DNA from: Diplolepis rosae
Lineage: Eukaryota; Arthropoda; Insecta; Hymenoptera; Diplolepididae
Reading direction: 5' to 3'
Length of the DNA stretch: 64,000 nucleotides
NCBI GenBank assembly: GCA_030998225.1
Contig: JAPYXD010000696.1
Location: forward strand, 2,170,001-2,234,000
Under the pieces are notes generated by a model, which saw only the letters and a program-made list of their open reading frames with translations, made no database searches and had not been told where the DNA came from. Shown here one piece after another: positions 42,686 to 57,700 of this stretch. A program made the position numbers and the translations under genes. How positions within the stretch are numbered: position 1 is the stretch's first letter; each line of letters starts with the position of its first letter.

Positions 42686-42702
42686 GAGACGATTTTCGTC
42701 TC
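42686..42702. repeat. Hairpin 3 of the monomer (GAGACGA-TTT-TCGTCTC)
   Basis: Seven-base perfect arms around TTT, eight with the flanking T/A. The GAGACG word is shared with the palindromic tip of the inner element, and the array joins its terminal sequence at this motif. It was conserved in the copies I compared. Confidence 0.9.
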
Positions 42703-45700
42703 ATATCTGGCATTCAGAAAATTTGATTTCTGGCAAGTTAGACGAATTTATGCAACTGCGAAAAGAGCAAAATCTCAAGTTCTATGCACATTTACATGAC
42801 ATACTTTTCTGCAATATGAAGTTGAAACTTTGCTTTATCATCCATGCTAAACTACGAATCAGAAATGCCGTTTAGCTCGGAGCAATTGAGCATTCAAATA
42901 GACCACAAATTCCAGAAAATTTTATATTTTTTTTTTGAATAAAAAACCAACTTACCATTCGACGCGAACTTTTTAATACGATTCTTTCGCTTCGTTAAGG
43001 TTTTGTCTATCAGCTGGACATTTAAAACTTTAAAGAATAGGAGGACGTCATAGTTTTTTTCGACCGTCTACGAAGTCAATTTATTACATGAGTTTTGGAA
43101 ATGTCTCGTACCATATCGGCAGTCAGTTTTATGCCACTAGTGTTTGCTCCAACACTTGTTCCCTTCGCAAAACACTGATGGCTTGCCCCATGTCTTCCGT
43201 AGTCACGTGAGCTTGAAATGTTACTCTTTTACAAAGAGTAACGCAATCTCAAAAAGTTACTTGTTTGATAAATAATTTGAATAATCCAGAAATGCATATA
43301 CAGAAATTGTAATGGAAAAACCATATTTCTGAATGCAAGTGACGCATGATTTTCTCAAATATTTATGATTTCATGCATGACACTCATATTATGTGTTTTG
43401 CAATAAAACTTAACGATTTTTCAATCTCATGGGCTAATGAGGGATAATATTAATTTTCAATTAGGAGTACGCCACGCGTACAGTTTATTGCTTCCATTGT
43501 CATGTTCTGCTACCTGCTTTTGAGTTCGACTTCAAGCGGTCCGACAGAAGTTGTGAGACGATTTTCGTCTCATATCTGGCATTCAGAAAATTTGATTTCT
43601 GGCAAGTTAGACGAATTTATGCAACTGCAAAAAGAGCAAAATCTCAAGTTCTATGCACATTTACATGACATACTTTTCTGCAATATGAAGTTGAAACTTT
43701 GCTTTATCATCCATGCTAAACTACGTATCAGAAATGCCATTGTAGCTCGGAGCAATTGAGCGTTCAAATAGACCCCAAATTCCAGAAAATTATATATTTT
43801 TTTTTTCAATAAAAAACCAACTTCCCATTCGACGCGAACTTTTTAATACGATTCTTTCGCTTCGTAAAGGTTTTTTCTATCAGCTAGAGATTTAAAACTT
43901 TAAAGAATAGGAGGACGTCATAGTTTTTTTCGACCGTCTACGAAGTCAATTTATTACATGAGTTTTGGAAATGTCTCGTATCATATCGGCAGTCAGTTTT
44001 ATGCCACTAGTGTTTGCTCCAACACTTGTTCCCTTCGCAAAACACTGATGGCTTGCCCCATGTCTTCCGTAGTCACGTGAGCTTGAAATGTTACTCTTTT
44101 ACAAAGAGTAACGCAATCTCAAAAAGTTACTTGTTTGATAAATAATTTGAATAATCCAGAAATGCATATACAGAAATTCTAATGGAAAAACCATATTTCT
44201 GAATGCAAGTGACGCATGATTTTCTCAAATATTTATGATTTCATGCATGACACTCATATTATGTGTTTTGCAAGAAAACTTAACGATTTTCAATCTCATG
44301 GGCTAATGAGGGATAATATTAATTTTCAATTAGGAGTACGCCACGCGTACAGTTTATTGCTTCCATTGTCAGGATCTGCTACCTGCTTTTGAGTTCGACT
44401 TCAAGCGGTCCGACAGAAGTTGTGAGACGATTTTCGTCTCATATCTGGCATTCAGAAAATTTGATTTCTGGCAAGTTAGACGAATTTATGCAACGGCGAA
44501 AAGAGCAAAATCTCAAGTTCTATGCACATTTACATGACATACTTTTCTGCAATATGAAGTTGAAACTTTGCTTTATCATCCATGCTAAACTACGAATCAG
44601 AAATGCCATTGTAGCTCGGAGCAATTGAGCGTTCAAATAGACCCCAAATTCCAGAAAATTATATATTTTTTTTTAAATAAAAAACCAACTTACCATTCGA
44701 CGCGAACTTTTTAATACGATTCTTTCGCTTCGTTAAGGTTTTGTCTATCAGCTGGACATTTAAAACTTTAAAGAATAGGAGGACGTCATAGTTTTTTTCG
44801 ACCGTCTACGAAGTCAATTTATTACATGAGTTTTGGAAATGTCTCGTATCATATCGGCAGTCAGTTTTATGCCACTAGTGTTTGCTCCAACACTTGTTCC
44901 CTTCGCAAAACACTGATGGCTTGCCCCATGTCTTCCGTAGTCACGTGAGCTTGAAATGTTACTCTTTTACAAAGAGTAACGCAATCTCAAAAAGTTACTT
45001 GTTTGATAAATAATTTGAATAATCCAGAAATGCATATACAGAAATTCTAATGGAAAAACCATATTTCTGAATGCAAGTGACGCATGATTTTCTCAAATAT
45101 TTATGATTTCATGCATGACACTCATATTATGTGTTTTGCAAGAAAACTTAACGATTTTCAATCTCATGGGCTAATGAGGGATAATATTAATTTTCAATTA
45201 GGAGTACGCCACGCGTACAGTTTATTGCTTCCATTGTCATGATCTGCTACCTGCTTTTGAGTTCGACTTCAAGCGGTCCGACAGAAGTTGTGAGACGATT
45301 TTCGTCTCATATCTGGCATTCAGAAAATTTGATTTCTGGCAAGTTAGACGAATTTATGCAACTGCGAAAAGAGCAAAATCTCAAGTTCTATGCACATTTA
45401 CATGACATACTTTTCTGCAATATGAAGTTGAAACTTTGCTTTATCATCCATGCTAAACTACGAATCAGAAATGCCGTTGTAGCTCGGAGCAATTGAGCAT
45501 TCAAATAGACCACAAATTCCAGAAAATTTTATATTTTTTTTAATAAAAAACCAACTTCCCATTCGACGCGAAATTTTTAATACGATTCTTTCGCTTCGTA
45601 AAGGTTTTCTCTATCAGGTAGAGATTTAAAACTTTAAAGAATAGGAGGACGTCATAGTTTCTTTCGACCGTCTACGAAGTCAATTTATTACATGTGTTTT

Positions 45701-48700
45701 GGAAATGTCTCGTATCATATCGGCAGTCAGTTTTATGCCACTAGTGTTTGCTCCAACACTTGTTCCCTTCGCAAAACACTGATGGCTTGCCCCATGTCTT
45801 CCGTAGTCACGTGAGCTTGAAATGTTACTCTTTTACAAAGAGTAACGCAATCTCAAAAAGTTACTTGTTTGATAAATAATTTGAATAATCCAGAAATGCA
45901 TATACAGAAATTCTAATGGAAAAACCATATTTCTGAATGCAAGTGACGCATGATTTTCTCAAATATTTATGATTTCATGCATGACACTCATATTATGTGT
46001 TTTGCAATAAAACTTAACGATTTTCAATCTCATGGGCTAATGAGGGATAATATTAATTTTCAATTAGGAGTACGCCACGCGTACGGTTTATTGCTTCCAT
46101 TGTCATGATCTGCTACCTGCTTTTTGAGTTCGACTTCAAGCGGTCCGACAGAAGTTGTGAGACGATTTTCGTCTCATATCTGGCATTCAGAAAATTTGAT
46201 TTCTGGCAAGTTAGACGAATTTATGCAACTGCAAAAAGAGCAAAATCTCAAGTTCTATGCACATTTACATGACATACTTTTCTGCAATATGAAGTTGAAA
46301 CTTTGCTTTATCATCCATGCTAAACTACGTATCAGAAATGCCATTGTAGCTCGGAGCAATTGAGCGTTCAAATAGACCTCAAATTCCAGAAAATTATATA
46401 TTTTTTTTTGAATAAAAAACCAACTTCCCATTCGACGCGAACTTTTTAATACGATTCTTTCGCTTCGTAAAGGTTTTTTCTATCAGCTAGAGATTTAAAA
46501 CTTTAATGAATAGGAGGACGTCATAGTTTTTTTCGACCGTCTACGAAGTCAATTTATTACATGAGTTTTGGAAATGTCTCGTATCATATCGGCAGTCAGT
46601 TTTATGCCACTAGTGTTTGCTCCAACACTTGTTCCCTTCGCAAAACACTGATGGCTTGCCCCATGTCTTCCGTAGTCACGTGAGCTTGAAATGTTACTCT
46701 TTTACAAAGAGTAACGCAATCTCAAAAAGTTACTTGTTTGATAAATAATTTGAATAATCCAGAAATGCATATACAGAAATTCTAATGGAAAAACCATATT
46801 TCTGAATGCAAGTGACGCATGATTTTCTCAAATATTTATGATTTCATGCATGACACTCATATTATGTGTTTTGCAAGAAAACTTAACGATTTTCAATCTC
46901 ATGGGCTAATGAGGGATAATATTAATTTTCAATTAGGAGTACGCCACGCGTACAGTTTATTGCTTCCATTGTCAGGATCTGCTACCTGCTTTTGAGTTCG
47001 ACTTCAAGCGGTCCGACAGAAGTTGTGAGACGATTTTCGTCTCATATCTGGCATTCAGAAAATTTGATTTCTGGCAAGTTAGACGAATTTATGCAACGGC
47101 GAAAAGAGCAAAATCTCAAGTTCTATGCACATTTACATGACATACTTTTCTGCAATATGAAGTTGAAACTTTGCTTTATCATCCATGCTAAACTACGAAT
47201 CAGAAATGCCATTGTAGCTCGGAGCAATTGAGCGTTCAAATAGACCCCAAATTCCAGAAAATTATATATTTTTTTTTAAATAAAAAACCAACTTACCATT
47301 CGACGCGAACTTTTTAATACGATTCTTTCGCTTCGTTAAGGTTTTGTCTATCAGCTGGACATTTAAAACTTTAAAGAATAGGAGGACGTCATAGTTTTTT
47401 TCGACCGTCTACGAAGTCAATTTATTACATGAGTTTTGGAAATGTCTCGTATCATATCGGCAGTCAGTTTTATGCCACTAGTGTTTGCTCCAACACTTGT
47501 TCCCTTCGCAAAACACTGATGGCTTGCCCCATGTCTTCCGTAGTCACGTGAGCTTGAAATGTTACTCTTTTACAAAGAGTAACGCAATCTCAAAAAGTTA
47601 CTTGTTTGATAAATAATTTGAATAATCCAGAAATGCATATACAGAAATTCTAATGGAAAAACCATATTTCTGAATGCAAGTGACGCATGATTTTCTCAAA
47701 TATTTATGATTTCATGCATGACACTCATATTATGTGTTTTGCAAGAAAACTTAACGATTTTCAATCTCATGGGCTAATGAGGGATAATATTAATTTTCAA
47801 TTAGGAGTACGCCACGCGTACAGTTTATTGCTTCCATTGTCATGATCTGCTACCTGCTTTTGAGTTCGACTTCAAGCGGTCCGACAGAAGTTGTGAGACG
47901 ATTTTCGTCTCATATCTGGCATTCAGAAAATTTGATTTCTGGCAAGTTAGACGAATTTATGCAACTGCGAAAAGAGCAAAATCTCAAGTTCTATGCACAT
48001 TTACATGACATACTTTTCTGCAATATGAAGTTGAAACTTTGCTTTATCATCCATGCTAAACTACGAATCAGAAATGCCGTTGTAGCTCGGAGCAATTGAG
48101 CGTTCAAATAGACCCCAAATTCCAAAAAATTTTTTATATTTTTTTTTTAATAAAATACAAACTTACCATTCGACGCGAACTTTTTAATACGATTCTTTCG
48201 CTTCGTAAAGGTTTTCTCTATCAGTTAGAGATTTAAAACTTTAAAGAATAGGAGGACGTCATAGTTTCTTTCGACCGTCTACGAAGTCAATTTATTACAT
48301 GTGTTTTGGAAATGTCTCGTATCATATCGGCAGTCAGTTTTATGCCACTAGTGTTTGCTCCAACACTTGTTCCCTTCGCAAAACACTGATGGCTTGCCCC
48401 ATGTCTTCCGTAGTCACGTGAGCTTGAAATGTTACTCTTTTACAAAGAGTAACGCAATCTCAAAAAGTTACTTGTTTGATAAATAATTTGAATAATCCAG
48501 AAATGCATATACAGAAATTCTAATGGAAAAACCATATTTCTGAATGCAAGTGACGCATGATTTTCTCAAATATTTATGATTTCATGCATGACACTCATAT
48601 TATGTGTTTTGCAAGAAAACTTAACGATTTTCAATCTCATGGGCTAATGAGGGATAATATTAATTTTCAATTAGGAGTACGCCACGCGTACAGTTTATTG

Positions 48701-51700
48701 CTTCCATTGTCATGATCTGCTACCTGCTTTTGAGTTCGACTTCAAGCGGTCCGACAGAAGTTGTGAGACGATTTTCGTCTCATATCTGGCATTCAGAAAA
48801 TTTGATTTCTGGCAAGTTAGACGAATTTATGCAACTGCGAAAAGAGCAAAATCTCAAGTTCTATGCACATTTACATGACATACTTTTCTGCAATATGAAG
48901 TTGAAACTTTGCTTTATCATCCATGCTAAACTACGAATCAGAAATGCCGTTTAGCTCGGAGCAATTGAGCATTCAAATAGACCACAAATTCCAGAAAAAA
49001 CCAACTTCCCATTCGACGCGAACTTTTTAATACGATTCTTTCGCTTCGTTAAGGTTTTGTCTATCAGCTGGAGATTTAAAACTTTAAAGAATAGGAGGAC
49101 GTCATAGTTTTTTTTTCGACCGTCTACGAAGTCAATTTATTACATGAGTTTTGGAAATGTCTCGTATCATATCGGCAGTCAGTTTTATGCCACTAGTGTT
49201 TGCTCCAACACTTGTTCCCTTCGAAAAACACTGATGGCTTGCCCCATGTCTTCCGTAGTCACGTGAGCTTGAAATGTTACTCTTTTACAAAGAGTAACGC
49301 AATCTCAAAAAGTTACTTGTTTGATAAATAATTTGAATAATCCTGAAATGCATATACAGAAATTCTAATGGAAAAACCATATTTCTGAATGCAAGTGACG
49401 CATGATTTTCTCAAATATTTATGATTTCATGCATGACACTCATATTATGTGTTTTGCAAGAAAACTTAACGATTTTCAATCTCATGGGCTAATGAGGGAT
49501 AATATTAATTTTCAATTAGGAGTACGCCACGCGTACAGTTTATTGCTTCCATTGTCATGATCTGCTACCTGCTTTTGAGTTCGACTTCAAGCTGTCCGAC
49601 AGAAGTTGTGAGACGATTTTCGTCTCATATCTGGCATTCAGAAAATTTGATTTCTGGCAAGTTAGACGAATTTATGTAACTGCGAAAAGAGCAAAATCTC
49701 AAGTTCTATGCACATTTACATGACATACTTTTCTGCAATATGAAGTTGAAACTTTGCTTTATCATCCATGCTAAACTACGAATCAGAAATGCCGTTTAGC
49801 TCGGAGCAATTGAGCATTCAAATAGACCACAAATTCCAGAAAATTTTATATTTTTTTTTTGAATAAAAAACCAACTTACCATTCGACGCGAACTTTTTAA
49901 TACGATTCTTTCGCTTCGTTAAGGTTTTGTCTATCAGCTGGAGATTTAAAACTTTAAAGAATAGGAGGACGTCATAGTTTTTTTCGACCGTCTACGAAGT
50001 CAATTTATTACATGAGTTTTGGAAATGTCTCGTATCATATCGGCAGTCAGTTTTATGCCACTAGTGTTTGCTCCAACACTTGTTCCCTTCGCAAAACACT
50101 GATGGCTTGCCCCATGTCTTCCGTAGTCACGTGAGCTTGAAATGTTACTCTTTTACAAAGAGTAACGCAATCTCAAAAAGTTACTTGTTTGATAAATAAT
50201 TTGAATAATCCAGAAATGCATATACAGAAATTCTAATGGAAAAACCATATTTCTGAATGCAAGTGACGCATGATTTTCTCAAATATTTATGATTTCATGC
50301 ATGACACTCATATTATGTGTTTTGCAATAAAACTTAACGATTTTCAATCTCATGGGCTAATGAGGGATAATATTAATTTTCAATTAGGAGTACGCCACGC
50401 GTACAGTTTATTGCTTCCATTGTCATGATCTGCTACCTGCTTTTGAGTTCGACTTCAAGCGGTCCGACAGAAGTTGTGAGACGATTTTCGTCTCATATCT
50501 GGCATTCAGAAAATTTGATTTCTGGCAAGTTAGACGAATTTATGCAACTGCAAAAAGAGCAAAATCTCAAGTTCTATGCACATTTACATGACATACTTTT
50601 CTGCAATATGAAGTTGAAACTTTGCTTTATCATCCATGCTAAACTACGTATCAGAAATGCCATTGTAGCTCGGAGCAATTGAGCGTTCAAATAGACCCCA
50701 AATTCCAGAAAATTATATATTTTTTTTTTAATAAAAAACCAACTTCCCATTCGACGCGAACTTTTTAATACGATTCTTTCGCTTCGTAAAGGTTTTTTCT
50801 ATCAGCTAGAGATTTAAAACTTTAAAGAATAGGAGGACGTCATAGTTTTTTTCGACCGTCTACGAAGTCAATTTATTACATGAGTTTTGGAAATGTCTCG
50901 TATCATATCGGCAGTCAGTTTTATGCCACTAGTGTTTGCTCCAACACTTGTTCCCTTCGCAAAACACTGATGGCTTGCCCCATGTCTTCCGTAGTCACGT
51001 GAGCTTGAAATGTTACTCTTTTACAAAGAGTAACGCAATCTCAAAAAGTTACTTGTTTGATAAATAATTTGAATAATCCAGAAATGCATATACAGAAATT
51101 CTAATGGAAAAACCATATTTCTGAATGCAAGTGACGCATGATTTTCTCAAATATTTATGATTTCATGCATGACACTCATATTATGTGTTTTGCAAGAAAA
51201 CTTAACGATTTTCAATCTCATGGGCTAATGAGGGATAATATTAATTTTCAATTAGGAGTACGCCACGCGTACAGTTTATTGCTTCCATTGTCAGGATCTG
51301 CTACCTGCTTTTGAGTTCGACTTCAAGCGGTCCGACAGAAGTTGTGAGACGATTTTCGTCTCATATCTGGCATTCAGAAAATTTGATTTCTGGCAAGTTA
51401 GACGAATTTATGCAACGGCGAAAAGAGCAAAATCTCAAGTTCTATGCACATTTACATGACATACTTTTCTGCAATATGAAGTTGAAACTTTGCTTTATCA
51501 TCCATGCTAAACTACGAATCAGAAATGCCATTGTAGCTCGGAGCAATTGAGCGTTCAAATAGACCCCAAATTCCAGAAAATTATATATTTTTTTTTAATA
51601 AAAAACCAACTTACCATTCGACGCGAACTTTTTTAATACGATTCTTTCGCTTCGTTAAAGGTTTTGTCTATCAGCTGGACATTTAAAACTTTAAAGAATA

Positions 51701-54700
51701 GGAGGACGTCATAGTTTTTTTCGACCGTCTACGAAGTCAATTTATTACATGAGTTTTGGAAATGTCTCGTATCATATCGGCAGTCAGTTTTATGCCACTA
51801 GTGTTTGCTCCAACACTTGTTCCCTTCGCAAAACACTGATGGCTTGCCCCATGTCTTCCGTAGTCACGTGAGCTTGAAATGTTACTCTTTTACAAAGAGT
51901 AACGCAATCTCAAAAAGTTACTTGTTTGATAAATAATTTGAATAATCCAGAAATGCATATACAGAAATTCTAATGGAAAAACCATATTTCTGAATGCAAG
52001 TGACGCATGATTTTCTCAAATATTTATGATTTCATGCATGACACTCATATTATGTGTTTTGCAAGAAAACTTAACGATTTTCAATCTCATGGGCTAATGA
52101 GGGATAATATTAATTTTCAATTAGGAGTACGCCACGCGTACAGTTTATTGCTTCCATTGTCATGATCTGCTACCTGCTTTTGAGTTCGACTTCAAGCGGT
52201 CCGACAGAAGTTGTGAGACGATTTTCGTCTCATATCTGGCATTCAGAAAATTTGATTTCTGGCAAGTTAGACGAATTTATGCAACTGCGAAAAGAGCAAA
52301 ATCTCAAGTTCTATGCACATTTACATGACATACTTTTCTGCAATATGAAGTTGAAACTTTGCTTTATCATCCATGCTAAACTACGAATCAGAAATGCCGT
52401 TGTAGCTCGGAGCAATTGAGCATTCAAATAGACCACAAATTCCAGAAAATTTTATATTTTTTTTAATAAAAAACCAACTTCCCATTCGACGCGAAATTTT
52501 TAATACGATTCTTTCGCTTCGTAAAGGTTTTCTCTATCAGGTAGAGATTTAAAACTTTAAAGAATAGGAGGACGTCATAGTTTCTTTCGACCGTCTACGA
52601 AGTCAATTTATTACATGTGTTTTGGAAATGTCTCGTATCATATCGGCAGTCAGTTTTATGCCACTAGTGTTTGCTCCAACACTTGTTCCCTTCGCAAAAC
52701 ACTGATGGCTTGCCCCATGTCTTCCGTAGTCACGTGAGCTTGAAATGTTACTCTTTTACAAAGAGTAACGCAATCTCAAAAAGTTACTTGTTTGATAAAT
52801 AATTTGAATAATCCAGAAATGCATATACAGAAATTCTAATGGAAAAACCATATTTCTGAATGCAAGTGACGCATGATTTTCTCAAATATTTATGATTTCA
52901 TGCATGACACTCATATTATGTGTTTTGCAAGAAAACTTAACGATTTTCAATCTCATGGGCTAATGAGGGATAATATTAATTTTCAATTAGGAGTACGCCA
53001 CGCGTACAGTTTATTGCTTCCATTGTCATGATCTGCTACCTGCTTTTGAGTTCGACTTCAAGCGGTCCGACAGAAGTTGTGAGACGATTTTCGTCTCATA
53101 TCTGGCATTCAGAAAATTTGATTTCTGGCAAGTTAGACGAATTTATGCAACTGCAAAAAGAGCAAAATCTCAAGTTCTATGCACATTTACATGACATACT
53201 TTCCTGCAATATGAAGTTGAAACTTTGCTTTATCATACATGCTAAACTACGAATCAGAAATGCCGTTTAGCTCGGAGCAATTGAGCATTCAAATAGACCA
53301 CAAATTCCAGAAAAAACCAACTTCCCATTCGACGCGAACTTTTTAATACGATTCTTTCGCTTCGTTAAGGTTTTGTCTATCAGCTGGAGATTTAAAACTT
53401 TAAAGAATAGGAGGACGTCATAGTTTTTTTCGACCGTCTACGAAGTCAATTTATTACATGAGTTTTGGAAATGTCTCGTATCATATCGGCAGTCAGTTTT
53501 ATGCCACTAGTGTTTGCTCCAACACTTGTTCCCTTCGAAAAACACTGATGGCTTGCCCCATGTCTTCCGTAGTCACGTGAGCTTGAAATGTTACTCTTTT
53601 ACAAAGAGTAACGCAATCTCAAAAAGTTACTTGTTTGATAAATAATTTGAATAATCCAGAAATGCATATACAGAAATTCTAATGGAAAAACCATATTTCT
53701 GAATGCAAGTGACGCATGATTTTCTCAAATATTTATGATTTCATGCATGACACTCATATTATGTGTTTTGCAAGAAAACTTAACGATTTTCAATCTCATG
53801 GGCTAATGAGGGATAATATTAATTTTCAATTAGGAGTACGCCACGCGTACAGTTTATTGCTTCCATTGTCATGATCTGCTACCTGCTTTTGAGTTCGACT
53901 TCAAGCGGTCCGACAGAAGTTGTGAGACGATTTTCGTCTCATATCTGGCATTCAGAAAATTTGATTTCTGGCAAGTTAGACGAATTTATGTAACTGCGAA
54001 AAGAGCAAAATCTCAAGTTCTATGCACATTTACATGACATACTTTTCTGCAATATGAAGTTGAAAGTTTGCTTTATCATCCATGCTAAACTACGAATCAG
54101 AAATGCCGTTTAGCTCGGAGCAATTGAGCATTCAAATAGACCACAAATTCCAGAAAATTTTATATTTTTTTTTTTGAATAAAAAACCAACTTACCATTCG
54201 ACGCGAACTTTTTAATACGATTCTTTCGCTTCGTTAAGGTTTTGTCTATCAGCTGGACATTTAAAACTTTAAAGAATAGGAGGACGTCATAGTTTTTTTC
54301 AACCGTCTACGAAGTCAATTTATTACATGAGTTTTGGAAATGTCTCGTATCATATCGGCAGTCAGTTTTATGCCACTAGTGTTTGCTCCAACACTTGTTC
54401 CCTCCGCAAAACACTGATGGCTTGCCCCATGTCTTCTGTAGTCACGTGAGTTTGAAATGTTACTGTTTTACAAAGAGTAACGCAATCTCAAAAAGTTACT
54501 TGTTTGATAAATAATTTGAATAATCCAGAAATGCATATACAGAAATTCTAATGGAAAAACCATATTTCTGAATGCAAGTGACGCATGATTTTCTCAAATA
54601 TTTATGATTTCATGCATGACACTCATATTATGTGTTTTGCAAGAAACCTTAACGATTTTCAATCTCATGGGCTAATGAGGGATAATATTAATTTTCAATT

Positions 54701-57700
54701 AAGAGTACGCCACGCGTACAGTTTATTGCTTCCATTGTCATGATCTGCTACCTGCTTTTGAGTTCGACTTCAAGCGGTCCGACAGAAGTTGTGAGACGAT
54801 TTTCGTCTCATATCTGGCATTCAGAAAATTTGATTTCTGGCAAGTTAGACGAATTTATGCAACTGCGAAAAGAGCAAAATCTCAAGTTCTATGCACTTTT
54901 ACTTGACATACTTTTCTGCAATATGAAGTTGAAACTTTGCTTTATCATCCATGCTAAACTACGAATCAGAAATGCCATTGTAGCTCGGAGCAATTGAGCG
55001 TTCAAATAGACCCCAAATTCCAGAAAATTTTATATTTTTTTTTTCAATAAAAAAACAACTTCCCATTCGACGCGAACTTTTTAATACGATTCTTTCGCTT
55101 CGTAAAGGTTTTTTCTATCAGCTAGAGATTTAAAACTTTAAAGAATAGGAGGACGTCATAGTTTTTTTCGACCGTCTACGAAGTCAATTTATTACATGTG
55201 TTTTGGAAATGTCTCGTATCATATCGGCAGTCAGTTTTATGCCACTAGTGTTTGCTCCAACACTTGTTCCCTTCGCAAAACACTGATGGCTTGCCCCATG
55301 TCTTCCGTAGTCACGTGAGCTTGAAATGTTACTCTTTTACAAAGAGTAACGCAATCTCAAAAAGTTACTTGTTTGATAAATAATTTGAATAATCCAGAAA
55401 TGCATATACAGAAATTCTAATGGAAAAACCATATTTCTGAATGCAAGTGACGCATGATTTTCTCAAATATTTATGATTTCATGCATGACACTCATATTAT
55501 GTGTTTTGCAAGAAAACTTAACGATTTTCAATCTCATGGGCTAATGAGGGATAATATTAATTTTCAATTAGGAGTACGCCACGTGTACAGATTATTGCTT
55601 CCATTGTCATGATCTGCTACCTGCTTTTGAGTTCGACTTCAAGCGGTCCGACAGAAGTTGTGAGACGATTTTCGTCTCATATCTGGCATTCAGAAAATTT
55701 GATTTCTGGCAAGTTAGACGAATTTATGCAACTGCAAAAAGAGCAAAATCTCAAGTTCTATGCACATTTACATGACATACTTTTCTGCAATATGAAGTTG
55801 AAACTTTGCTTTATCATCCCTGCTAACGTACGAATCAGAAATGCCGTTGTAGCTCGGAGCAATTGAGCATTCAAATAGACCACAAATTCCAGAAAATTTT
55901 ATATTTTTATTTTAATAAAAAACCAACTTCCCATTCGACGCGAAATTTTTAATACGATTCTTTCGCTTCGTAAAGGTTTTTCTCTATCAGGTAGAGATTT
56001 AAAACTTTAAAGAATAGGAGGACGTCATAGTTTCTTTCGACCGTCTACGAAGTCAATTTATTACATGTGTTTTGGAAATGTCTCGTATCATATCGGCAGT
56101 CAGTTTTATGCCACTAGTGTTTGCTCCAACACTTGTTCCCTTCGCAAAACACTGATGGCTTGCCCCATGTCTTCCGTAGTCACGTGAGCTTGAAATGTTA
56201 CTCTTTTACAAAGAGTAACGCAATCTCAAAAAGTTACTTGTTTGATAAATAATTTGAATAATCCAGAAATGCATATACAGAAATTCTAATGGAAAAACCA
56301 TATTTCTGAATGCAAGTGACGCATGATTTTCTTAAATATTTATGATTTCATGCATGACACTCATATTATGTGTTTTGCAAAAAAAACTTAACGATTTTCA
56401 ATCTCATGGGCTAATGAGGGATAATATTAATTTTCATTTAGGAGTACGCCACGCGTACGGTTTATTGCTTCCATTGTCATGATCTGCTACCTGCTTTTGT
56501 GTTCGACTTCAAGCGGTCTGACAGAAGTTGTGAGACGATTTTCGTCTCATATCTGGCATTCAGAAAATTTGATTTCTGGCAAGTTAGACGAATTTATGCA
56601 ACTGCGAAACGAGCAAAATCTCAAGTTCTATGCACATTTACATGACATACTTTTCTGCAATATGAAGTTGAAACTTTGCATTATCATCCATGCTAAACTA
56701 CGAATCAGAAATGCCGTTGTAGCTCGGAGCAATTGAGCTTTCAAAATAGACCCCAAATTCCAGAAATTTATATAGATTTTTTGTAATAAAAAACCAACTT
56801 CCCATTCGACGCGAACTTTTTAATACGATTCTTTCGCTTCGTTAAGGTTTTGTCTATCAGCTGGAGATTTAAAACTTTAAAGAATAGGAGGACGTCATAG
56901 TTTTTTTCGACCGTCTACGAAGTCAATTTATTACATGAGTTTTGGAAATGTCTCGTATCATATCGGCAGTCAGTTTTATGCCACTAGTGTTTGCTCCAAC
57001 ACTTGTTCCCTTCGAAAAACACTGATGGCTTGCCCCATGTCTTCCGTAGTCACGTGAGCTTGAAATGTTACTCTTTTACAAAGAGTAACGCAATCTCAAA
57101 AAGTTACTTGTTTGATAAATAATTTGAATAATCCAGAAATGCATATACAGAAATTCTAATGGAAAAACCATATTTCTGAATGCAAGTGACGCATGATTTT
57201 CTCAAATATTTATGATTTCATGCATGACACTCATATTATGTGTTTTGCAAGAAAACTTAACGATTTTCAATCTCATGGGCTAATGAGGGATAATATTAAT
57301 TTTCAATTAGGAGTACGCCACGCGTACGGTTTATTGCTTCCATTGTCATGATCTGCTACCTGCTTTTGAGTTCGACTTCAAGCGGTCCGACAGAAGTTGT
57401 GAGACGATTTTCGTCTCATATCTGGCATTCAGAAAATTTGATTTCTGGCAAGTTAGACGAATTTATGTAACTGCGAAAAGAGCAAAATCTCAAGTTCTAT
57501 GCACATTTACATGACATACTTTTCTGCAATATGAAGTTGAAAGTTTGCTTTATCATCCATGCTAAACTACGAATCAGAAATGCCGTTTAGCTCGGAGCAA
57601 TTGAGCATTCAAATAGACCACAAATTCCAGAAAATTTTATATTTTTTTTTTGAATAAAAAACCAACTTACCATTCGACGCGAACTTTTTAATACGATTCT

